DNA of 64,000 nucleotides from Nematocida ironsii (taxonomy: Eukaryota > Microsporidia): positions 54,934 to 118,933 of the forward strand of contig LTDK01000065.1 of assembly GCA_001642415.1 (NCBI GenBank), written 5' to 3'. A program made the position numbers and the translations under genes. Below the pieces are notes generated by a model. The model was not told the origin of the DNA. It made no database searches and saw only the letters and a list, made by a program, of their open reading frames with translations. Below, in pieces: positions 19,219-27,310 of this stretch (the first letter of the stretch is position 1; each line of letters starts with the position of its first letter).

Positions 19219-19842
19219 TATGGTTTTTTCTTTTTCTGCCAGCTATTTATACTTTGCCATTGCAACTTGGTTTTATTACATGCGATTTCCCTCGGTCTAT
19301 TTTGCTTAGGCTTCGATTAAAGAATACACTATTTTATTCCATATGAAATTAGGTATCTAGGCATATCAAAGTTTAGGATTATTTGCTGAAACAAAAAAGT
19401 CTAGTCTTATATTACCACAAACAGACCCTCTTTCTATTTATATAGCCCGAAATTGCATTTGAAAATATTCTCATACATAATTTTAGCAGAGCCCCGAAAT
19501 AACTCGAAAAATTACTAGCTTAAAGCATTTGCGCCAAACAGTTTTAACACACAATATAACCCAAAAAATATCCGAAGTATCAGATACAGCCAATTCACTC
19601 TACACAGGCTAGGAATATTCTTAACAGATTTTTTTCGGAATTTCAGATTATAGTAAAGTGCACATAACCCGAAATTTTATACTAATTTAACCAAGAATAT
19701 CATATGATCAATCTCATTTTATTGCTTTATTCTGCAGACTTCTCCTTTTTTCTTCTATTTTCCGTTGAATTCTTAGTTATTCAGAATATTTCATAATAAG
19801 AGCAGCAAAGCTTTTTAACTTTTTTATTTTTGTAGCCCCAGA
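19219..19842. promoter_or_regulatory. Divergent intergenic region with a cluster of CCGAAA-type motifs
   Basis: Sits between the starts of the secreted Gly/Met-rich gene and eL43. Motif copies or close variants occur at 19444-19452 (GCCCGAAAT), 19492-19500 (CCCCGAAAT), 19509 (CTCGAAAAAT), 19557 (AACCCAAAAAATATCCGAA) and 19666-19675 (AACCCGAAAT). The density here is the second highest in the window. A regulatory role is inferred. Confidence 0.45.
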
Positions 19843-20121
19843 ATGTCCCAAAAGACCAAGAAAGTAGGAATAGTTGGAAAGTACGGTGTGAGATACGGAG
19901 TGTCTCTTCGTAAGAGAGTGAAAGTCTCTGAAATAACCCAGCACGCAAAATACACATGCGAGTTCTGCGGTAAGAAGAACGTAAAGAGAGAAGTAGTTGG
20001 TGTATGGAAGTGTAAATCTTGCAATGTTGTAGTTGCAGGAGGTGCATACAATGTAGTAACTGTCCCAGGACAGTCTGCCAAGCAGCAAAACCAGAGATTA
20101 AAAGAGCTTATACAAAACTAA
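19843..20121 (+). CDS. 60S ribosomal protein eL43
   Basis: 92 residues, the usual eL43 (L37a) size. [20 protein letters not shown] at the N-terminus and a zinc ribbon with Cys39, Cys42, Cys57 and Cys60 (CEFC...WKCKSC), then VVAGGAYNV, match the family throughout. GCCCCAGA lies immediately before the ATG. Overlapping minus-strand ORFs are shadows. Confidence 0.95.
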   Translation: MSQKTKKVGIVGKYGVRYGVSLRKRVKVSEITQHAKYTCEFCGKKNVKREVVGVWKCKSCNVVVAGGAYNVVTVPGQSAKQQNQRLKELIQN

Positions 20122-20228
20122 TAAGAAGCAGGCATGACAGGATCATTTCGCTTAATAAATTCAGTTTAAAATATAGATTTATTTCTATTCTGGGCTATCC
20201 TCTGTCACAAATAACATCATTTAAGTAT

Positions 20229-22124
20229 TTATATGGCTAAATATTCTGACGAGTTTTTTTCTGTTATTTTAAGCATATGCTCTATAAGATCATTGGATAT
20301 CTCTTCAGAGACTATAGAGTCTCCTTTATACGCTGGGTGTGCTGCAACAAATTTTCGCATAAATGTAGCCACACTTGTTTTTTTTCCACACACTCTATCC
20401 TCTATGAACTGGAGGTATGGCATGACAGAATTTATGACAGATGGTGTATATTCTGCGAGGTATGCTTTTATTCCCCCAAGAATTCCTATGTAACTGTCTG
20501 TGCCCATAAATATTTCTTTAATTGTTCCCTTCTTAATTATCGGGGCCTCATCTGAGAATATATTCTCTCTATACCAGAAAGTCTGGGCGGTTTCTGCATT
20601 TATATAGTCCTGCAGGCAGGTTCGGCCTGTTCCGTGATGGTCAGCGGACACAAAGTTTTCATCTACCTTTGAAATTGGAAGGTAAAAATTCGCATTTAGA
20701 GAAAGCATCATTCTAGATACTAGAACGACAAACACAGAATATGCTGCATTTTCAAAGGATGTGGGCTGTATTTCCATGGGACGTGTTTCAACCATCCATC
20801 CTGTGTGGTTGTCATTCGATGGTTTTGGTAATTTTAGTCGCATACTTCTCCAGTTGCTGCTCTGAATATTCTCAAAATCATCCATTTCTGTTGAATCTGC
20901 ATAGCACAGCACTGGGTCTCTTATGTACAATGAAGCCACGTGCTTTGCCATTGCGCTGTCAACATTTTCTTCTAAAAGAGTTTTTAGCACAGACTCTTCT
21001 AATGGTGGGGATATGTCATTGTATATTTTATCTAAGTGCTCAGGCATGTCAGAGACGTACAGATCAATTGAGGAGTATCTGCTTTTCTTTATGTGCGTCT
21101 CCTCCTTTCTACGGCAGTCAACAGAAGCTGCTATAATATTCCATCGTGTAGATGTTTCTATAAGCTTTCCTGATACAATAGATGTTGCTGCAGTAAGAAA
21201 CAGTAGTAAAGGGCATATTGCCCCGATATTATCGTACAACTGCCGTGCCTCATCCAGTGACTCGCTCTGCATAGTAATCTGGAGGCAGGCACACCCCATC
21301 CCCTGGCCCATACTATCAATAACAGCAGGTCCTGCAGTGCTTGTCCCAGATGAATCATTTGAGGCCTTCTCTGAATTAGCAGTACTTTCTATCTTTGCCA
21401 ATGGGATTTCTATGGTGGAAAGTTTTCCTTTTCTCTTCTGAATGTTAACACTGAACCCAAAGAACCTCTCATGCGGGGTTATCGCAAAGTCTGGGTAGTG
21501 GACACTCTTTGTTATGTTGAATGAGGGATGCTTTGCTAAGTTTAAAGTTTTTTCTAGCAAAGTGCCCTTAGAGGCCTCTTCTAAGACTGGTGGTTTATCA
21601 TCTGAAGGATCTGTGCTGTTGAATATTTTCACCCAATTATTCATCCACACATCCTTAGATAAACCTCCGGTGCCAAATGCAATGGGAGTTCCCAGCAAAG
21701 GAAAGCAAGGAAGAAACAAAATAGATGCATCGTTTCCAAACTTTTTATGAAGCAGTTCTGTAATTGCAGCCCGCCTTGTTTCTATCGTGCGCTCAAGTGC
21801 AGCTAGCTCCTTAAATGTAGGTGAATACGGCTGCTTAGGAGTACTTTCAAGCATATACCCAGCATATTCTGGATGCAATATAGTATTATTACACACTAAC
21901 TCGTTAATAAGCTGGTTAGTGCCCAATAAAAGAATCCAACTGCCTTTGATCTTAACTATCAGATGCTGCTCTAATTCCTCACCCCACAAGAATTCCTTCG
22001 TTCTGGGTGCAATCTGACTTCTGTATATTCTAATAAAATGATTAATTCCCTTCTTTTTTATTTCTGATGCCTGAGCGCAGGTCTCTTCCCATGTTAGAAT
22101 TTGGCTCTCTTTCAACAATCCCAT
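20229..22124 (-). CDS. Glutamate-cysteine ligase, catalytic subunit
   Basis: Joins Glu and Cys with ATP, the first and limiting step of glutathione synthesis. 631 residues, close to the eukaryotic GCLC/Gsh1 length. WGEELEQ at 47-53 corresponds to the conserved WGDEVE active-site element. HPEYAGYMLESTP (84-96) matches the RPEYxxYMxExTPG block. MGCACLQITMQ (276-286) matches the MGCCCLQxTFQ block. LPIS and AAYSVFVVL segments follow in the second half. No modifier subunit or glutathione synthetase lies in the window. Confidence 0.9.
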   Translation of the reverse strand: MGLLKESQILTWEETCAQASEIKKKGINHFIRIYRSQIAPRTKEFLWGEELEQHLIVKIKGSWILLLGTNQLINELVCNNTILHPEYAGYMLESTPKQPYSPTFKELAALERTIETRRAAITELLHKKFGNDASILFLPCFPLLGTPIAFGTGGLSKDVWMNNWVKIFNSTDPSDDKPPVLEEASKGTLLEKTLNLAKHPSFNITKSVHYPDFAITPHERFFGFSVNIQKRKGKLSTIEIPLAKIESTANSEKASNDSSGTSTAGPAVIDSMGQGMGCACLQITMQSESLDEARQLYDNIGAICPLLLFLTAATSIVSGKLIETSTRWNIIAASVDCRRKEETHIKKSRYSSIDLYVSDMPEHLDKIYNDISPPLEESVLKTLLEENVDSAMAKHVASLYIRDPVLCYADSTEMDDFENIQSSNWRSMRLKLPKPSNDNHTGWMVETRPMEIQPTSFENAAYSVFVVLVSRMMLSLNANFYLPISKVDENFVSADHHGTGRTCLQDYINAETAQTFWYRENIFSDEAPIIKKGTIKEIFMGTDSYIGILGGIKAYLAEYTPSVINSVMPYLQFIEDRVCGKKTSVATFMRKFVAAHPAYKGDSIVSEEISNDLIEHMLKITEKNSSEYLAI

Positions 22125-22520
22125 ATGTAAATGAAAAAACTTTTTAATATTAATATTTATATTTATTTACCATATTGTTTAATACACAAATAACATTAAA
22201 ATTAGATTATTTGATTGTTCTGTGTGAAGTAAATTCTTCTCATGGCAATAATTCTGTCTGTGTAGATTTTTATTTTTTTAGGTTTTCTTGCTTTATTCCT
22301 ATTATAAGCCATGGTATTTTTAACTGACAGAAGAGATATAATATTTAATTTATCACAATTTTCTATTTATGGTAAACAAAATAATAAACACAATAAAAAT
22401 TTGATAAAAATTTCAGTTTAGGTTAGGATATATACTCATTCCAGTGGAAATATAACTGTAGAATACCTCTGTTATATTCTATGAATAGAAACTGTCATAA
22501 TTCTGTAATTTATTTATTTT
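22125..22520. other. Intergenic, about 395 bp, with one small basic ORF
   Basis: AT-rich spacer between two minus-strand genes. It contains the 36-codon ORF listed separately. No other element recognised. Confidence 0.4.
22202..22312 (-). CDS. Candidate 36-residue highly basic micro-protein
   Basis: Reading from the ATG at 22312 gives MAYNRNKARKPKKIKIYTDR followed by 16 more residues to a TAA. About 10 of 36 residues are Lys or Arg. The composition is unlike the Phe/Tyr/Ile-rich strings that AT-rich noncoding DNA usually gives, and resembles small ribosomal proteins, but it does not match eL41 or eL39. It may equally be chance. Confidence 0.25.
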   Translation of the reverse strand: MAYNRNKARKPKKIKIYTDRIIAMRRIYFTQNNQII

Positions 22521-23417
22521 TTAGCTTCTAATTGACTGGAGTAATTCTTCTTTGCTCCATTTGTCAACTGTATACATACGGGACTTTATAAGAAGTAGCC
22601 ACCTAATAAATTCATCTGGATTATTTGTTCTGTAGGATATTTTACTGTTGTACACATCCAATATGAAAAATTCAAAGGTTTTAATCTTTTCCTTAATGAA
22701 CTCTCCCGTATTTACATTCTTTAGGATTAGCTCAGAAGGTGATCCATTTGTTATATTGACTATGTCTAGCTCCTTATGCAAATATATATTCTTAGAAGGT
22801 TTTTTCATACAGGTCAGGAATGTTTTGCTGCTTTTAACTACAATGAAAAGCTTGGCTAGAGATATATCCACATTTAAAACCGTTTCTATTCCTTTTTTCT
22901 TGTCGGTTATTTTTGTTTCAAGAAAAATTCCATTCAGCCTTAATGAAGACCTGTGCTTCTTCTTCTCCTTAACAACATCTATTTGCCCTATCACAGTTGC
23001 ATATTTAAAGTCGTCTGGGGTTTTAACATCTTCTATATTAATTGTGTAATTTGGCACAACTGTCTCTGGGGCAAAAGGTGTGGCTGTGCCGTTTGGGCTT
23101 ATTGATACAAGAACCTCTTCATTTCTAACTGATGTGGTTTCTTGTAGTTCTTCTGTTGTTACACCATTCCGGACGGTTTCTGTTATTTTTACTCTTCTTT
23201 CTTCTATCTTCCTTCTAAGCTTTTGTAAATTTGTTCTGTATACGTCTATTGCAGTAAATTCAGTCTCTTTTGGCTCTGTGCTCTTATACAGTGAAAGAAG
23301 TAGCTGTGACTCCGTACTATCATTCTTAAACCTGTTTTTCACTGCATTGTATCGAACAATCCCTGAATCTTCTAGTATGTTATTTATAATGTCCAGATCC
23401 TTTCTGCACTCTTCCAT
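22521..23417 (-). CDS. Unknown protein with possible C-terminal PH-like domain
   Basis: 298 residues, soluble. The N-terminal third is helical and charged. From about residue 160 on, short beta-rich segments follow one another and end in a helix with Trp (NNPDEFIRWLLLIKSRMY), the usual ending of a PH domain. That suggests membrane-lipid or Rab/Rho-type binding. No specific family is recognised. An AACCCGA motif lies at 23554-23560, about 140 bp upstream. Confidence 0.6.
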   Translation of the reverse strand: MEECRKDLDIINNILEDSGIVRYNAVKNRFKNDSTESQLLLSLYKSTEPKETEFTAIDVYRTNLQKLRRKIEERRVKITETVRNGVTTEELQETTSVRNEEVLVSISPNGTATPFAPETVVPNYTINIEDVKTPDDFKYATVIGQIDVVKEKKKHRSSLRLNGIFLETKITDKKKGIETVLNVDISLAKLFIVVKSSKTFLTCMKKPSKNIYLHKELDIVNITNGSPSELILKNVNTGEFIKEKIKTFEFFILDVYNSKISYRTNNPDEFIRWLLLIKSRMYTVDKWSKEELLQSIRS

Positions 23418-23762
23418 TAAGGGGCTATCGGTCCACCATATATACGAAGTATGATTGGATGCCTTCTCTGTAAAATTTTAATTGGCTGATTATCCCCACC
23501 TAGAGCTTTTTCAAGATTTTACTGCATATTACTCCGTTTATATTCCATTAAGTAACCCGAATATAACCCACACCCTTTCAAATTATTTAATACTACTTAA
23601 TTCATGTACACTCCTCCTGTTTTTATATTTTTGATGTTCTAAGTGTATTTACTTTATAATCAATTTTAGATGGCTGTTTATACTTTACACCATATACCTG
23701 TGACTTATTCTGTAAAATACTACGTGTAAGAATATTTTCACTCATACCCTAGAATTCACATA
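23418..23762. other. Intergenic with AACCCGAAT motif
   Basis: Spacer between two minus-strand genes. The motif AACCCGA is at 23554-23560, followed by the half copy ATAACCCAC. No gene seen. Confidence 0.4.
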
Positions 23763-24458
23763 TTATGTTAGTAATGACTGCATGAGTAAATATGCCTGCT
23801 TTAATTGCGTATATTTTTGCATCTCTTCTTTGCTTATACCGGGCGGCTTATTAAACCACCTGTCTATCTTCTCTTCTATTTTTTGAATTTTTGGGCTTGA
23901 TAGGTGCACGTACTCCTTCCACTTAAAAATTATTTTAAGATCGTTCTTATATATTAAATACGAAATTATTTCTCGTACCTCTGCTGGAAGTGTTTCAGCA
24001 GTAAATGAGTCTATAATCGCATAGGGCATCTCCACCTTTAAAAGTGCACTGTCTTCTGTGTGTGGTATAATTAAATTGTCAAATTGAAGAGTGTACAGGA
24101 AATATGTTATTTGCAAATAGAACACTCCCAGCTGAAAATTACAATTTTGGTCTAGCTGTGCTTCGTACCATACATTCAGCCTCTTAAGCAGATAAGAAAG
24201 AAAATCTCTTCGCAGTCCGGCTGTCAGTTCTTTTTTTATTTCATCTGCAATCCATGAATAGTCCGTGCTTGGTGTGTTTTCTATGGGTTTATTCAGTGCC
24301 TGATCAAGTATTCTTTTAAATACGGCTTTGGCTCGACTCGGCAGTGACTTGGATGTGTCCTGTTTCTTTAGCATAAAATTTAAAACTTTCCAAATTTCAG
24401 TTAAATACATAATTATTATTACCATACAGTAAGACAATAAAACAGAGAATATTTGCAT
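23763..24458 (-). CDS. Membrane-anchored or secreted protein, unknown
   Basis: 231 residues. A hydrophobic N-terminal helix (FSVLLSYCMVIIIMYL) acts as a signal anchor or signal peptide; an internal Met17 start would shorten it. The rest is helical with two Trp-rich patches (LNVWYEAQLD; IDRWFNKPPG). No family recognised. It lies 83 bp from the 3' end of the importin-alpha gene on the same strand. Confidence 0.65.
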   Translation of the reverse strand: MQIFSVLLSYCMVIIIMYLTEIWKVLNFMLKKQDTSKSLPSRAKAVFKRILDQALNKPIENTPSTDYSWIADEIKKELTAGLRRDFLSYLLKRLNVWYEAQLDQNCNFQLGVFYLQITYFLYTLQFDNLIIPHTEDSALLKVEMPYAIIDSFTAETLPAEVREIISYLIYKNDLKIIFKWKEYVHLSSPKIQKIEEKIDRWFNKPPGISKEEMQKYTQLKQAYLLMQSLLT

Positions 24459-24541
24459 AAATCGGTGTAATACTTTAATGAAAATAGAATTCCGTGGATG
24501 GGTTTATTTGTATTCCATATAAAGAAATAGATATTTATTAA

Positions 24542-26071
24542 TTATTGTCCATCAAAGTATCTTCTTATAATGGCTTCTGCTCCAGCAGCAACTGTGTAAT
24601 TACTTGCAGATTGCAATTCTTCAATGTAGCCCAAGAGCTCACAACTTTCAATCTCAACTGCAATCATATTTTCTCCACCAAAAGACTCTTTTTCTGCCCA
24701 GTTCAGCAGACTTAAAATTGCATCAAGAATGACAGAAATAAGTTTAGCATCATTCACTACAGAAGAAAGGAAAGAAGCAAATCCTTGGATTACACCCGCC
24801 TCTGCTACTTCCTTTGCATGTGCTATGCCCTTGTCTACTTGAATTGTTGCATTGCATATGGCCCAGCAGGCTTCTGAACGAACTTGGCTATCGGCTGTCT
24901 TCATTATATTCACGAGTATTTCTAAAAACCCGTGCTTTATCACCTCGTCTACCTCATCTGGGGTACCTGCTGTTATATTTGAAACAAGCCAGCAAATTTC
25001 CTTCTTTATCCTAGATGCCTTCTTATTCTCAAATGGTAAATTGATCAGGCCCTTTAATGTACCCAGAATTCCAAGGCTCAGAATATAATCAGTCTGTTCG
25101 TCATCATAAGTTGCTATGTTTCCAAATATTCTTATTATAGGAGAAAGCATTTGCTCTTTTAAGTGTAACTGCATAGTATCCCCTTTCATGGCTGTTTTAT
25201 AGTATGCAGCCAGATGTTCAGCACACTCTGCCACAATCCCTGTTGAAATAACCATATTTGCCTGATTAGCACCTGCATCACACATGTAACTTAGTGCCCA
25301 GTACGCATCCACTATAATGTCAGTGTCCGTGGTGGAAATAAGCTTAATTATCACAGGCAGACACTTTTCAGTATGTCCAATGAACGGGGGAGGATTTCTT
25401 CCTCGGTTTAAGTTACTAATAGCCCAAGACAGGTTCCTTAGCAGAGGGATATTGATCTCTTCCTTGTCCATTTCCTTATTTATCATATATATCATTGGGT
25501 CCACTGCTTCTGCTTTAATCGCATGGTCTCTTCCTTCTTCACAGTCACCAGCTATGTTACTAATACCCCAAATTGCCTGGTCCTGAAGAAGAAGGTTATC
25601 TATGTACAACAACTTAACCAAATTTGGAAGGGCACCCGACTTAACCACCGCCATAGTCTGTGCAGTATTTCCTGATGCAATATTTGTAAGCACCCATGCA
25701 GACTCGTGCATAATTCGCACAGCAAGTTCTTCTGCCATGGTGGTGTATAAAGGATTGTCTGGGTTCATTAATTTTGTGAAAATAGGAGTCAGCCCGTTCA
25801 TCACCACAGTGTCAATAGGAGGACACCTTGCAGCACTCAGCAACCGTCTAAACTCTGTCACACCCTTTATTATTTCAGTCGGATCTTTTGAATTTACTTG
25901 CTCAACTAGTAAACTAACTTTGCTTGTGGTCTCCTCACCAACAGATGCATGCGTACGTTTTTTCTGAAGCATTCCGTCCCTCTTCTGAGTTCTTAGCTCG
26001 ATTGCATTACTTGCCCTGGTCTCTCTTTCCGACCTGGCACCTCTTCCACTATTCTTGTATCCGTGGTCCAT
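24542..26071 (-). CDS. Importin subunit alpha (karyopherin alpha)
   Basis: Adaptor that binds classical nuclear localisation signals and importin beta. 509 residues. A basic IBB domain is at about 5-55 (RGARSERETRA...ELRTQKRDGMLQKKR). About ten armadillo repeats follow, recognisable by ALPNLVKLL, QAIWGISNIAGD, NLSWAISNLNRG, DAYWALSYMCD, CWLVSNITAG and CWAICNAT. The Trp/Asn ladder (W-x-x-x-N) that holds the NLS is intact in several repeats. Length matches yeast Srp1 minus some termini. It is head to head with RCC1, across a 1.2-kb gap, so two parts of the Ran transport system are neighbours. Confidence 0.95.
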   Translation of the reverse strand: MDHGYKNSGRGARSERETRASNAIELRTQKRDGMLQKKRTHASVGEETTSKVSLLVEQVNSKDPTEIIKGVTEFRRLLSAARCPPIDTVVMNGLTPIFTKLMNPDNPLYTTMAEELAVRIMHESAWVLTNIASGNTAQTMAVVKSGALPNLVKLLYIDNLLLQDQAIWGISNIAGDCEEGRDHAIKAEAVDPMIYMINKEMDKEEINIPLLRNLSWAISNLNRGRNPPPFIGHTEKCLPVIIKLISTTDTDIIVDAYWALSYMCDAGANQANMVISTGIVAECAEHLAAYYKTAMKGDTMQLHLKEQMLSPIIRIFGNIATYDDEQTDYILSLGILGTLKGLINLPFENKKASRIKKEICWLVSNITAGTPDEVDEVIKHGFLEILVNIMKTADSQVRSEACWAICNATIQVDKGIAHAKEVAEAGVIQGFASFLSSVVNDAKLISVILDAILSLLNWAEKESFGGENMIAVEIESCELLGYIEELQSASNYTVAAGAEAIIRRYFDGQ

Positions 26072-27310
26072 AACTGTATAAAAGTAAAAGAAAAATATTT
26101 AAATAGAAACAAACCCATCCGTGATATTTAATTGAGAAATTCTCTTTATTACGAATACTCCAAAAATAAACTTCTTAAACCACTGGATATTCATGGAGTA
26201 TGAGTAAGTGCACTAGCATACACTCATCCATTTCTGGTGTAATAATACGTAATAGAAATATTCATAAAATACTTGAAAATATCCTAAATTATATCAAATA
26301 TTCATTAATAAAGGATAATACTGGATAATAACAGTATTATACACCGTATGTAAATACTATCCCGTATAATACGCCGTTTACTATGAAATTCTTGTTATTT
26401 TATGTATAACCCGACATAACCCTAATATTTTATAGTATAATAATTTAGTACTGCTGTATTTAGTCTATTAAAACATATTATACATAGCTTTAAATATTAT
26501 GTGTATTATTTAAAAAAAAATAAGAAAAATAATGTACTCATTGTGTAAAATATAATATTTAATGTTAAGTGTGTAATTAATAATATAATTAATACACAAT
26601 ATGTAATAATTAATGACGTATGGAAGGTTTAAAATTTATAATGCATTGAGTAATTAATAAGAGATAGTACACAATATGTATAAATTACTAAGTATATAAT
26701 GAATTAGTCAGAATATAGTACAAATAAACTCATATAACATTTATTATACAGTAGAATATTTCATTATATACGGATTATTCCATTTTCTATTATATATTAT
26801 AACCCGAAATAGCAGTGTATACAGTAGAAAAGAGAACAATGCAATATTAAGTACACATTGTGTTAATAGTTTTAATAACCCGACATAACCCGAAATTTAT
26901 AATAACAAGTAATTATGCAACAATGTGTTATAAATAATACTATAACCCGATATAACCTAAATACTAGAATATATTATGCCATGTGTTATATATTCTGCAC
27001 AGTCACGCACTCGTTCGAAATAATTCCGATTCCGAACGTGCTTCAATTCCGAACGAGCGCCCTTTATTTCTATTTTTATTTTGTTTGTAAGGGAATATAG
27101 AAGAGCACGGAAACCATCAGAAAAATAAAAATCAATATCAACTATTACTTCGCGGTTTCTTTCTCATTCGCACAGTACCAGGAAGGTAATTATCCGGGCG
27201 AGTCTCTGACACAGACAGTATCAGGCACTCTTGAACCTCAAAGGAAGACATTTCCATATATGGAAAGCGCAATTTTCGCATGCATAAATAGAATTTATTT
27301 TTGCACTTCC
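26072..27310. promoter_or_regulatory. 1.2-kb divergent intergenic region, motif-rich
   Basis: Largest gap in the conserved part, between importin alpha and RCC1. AACCCGA occurs at 26408-26414, 26801-26807, 26877-26883, 26887-26893 and 26944-26950, the densest cluster in the window. The middle part has palindromic AT-rich pieces (ACACATTGTGT, ACAATATGT). Near 27,000-27,060 is a GC-richer island with inverted and direct repeats. No tRNA or rRNA is seen. Confidence 0.5.
27010..27057. repeat. Inverted repeat with internal direct repeats
   Basis: CTCGTTCG (27010-27017) is the perfect reverse complement of CGAACGAG (27050-27057). Inside, ATTCCGAACG occurs twice (27029-27038 and 27046-27055). Lies about 250 bp before the RCC1 start. 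Confidence 0.7.

Noticed and set aside
26072..27310. Search for tRNA, 5S rRNA or snRNA in the longest gap
   Set aside because: No cloverleaf, T-loop or U6/U2 signature could be matched by eye.
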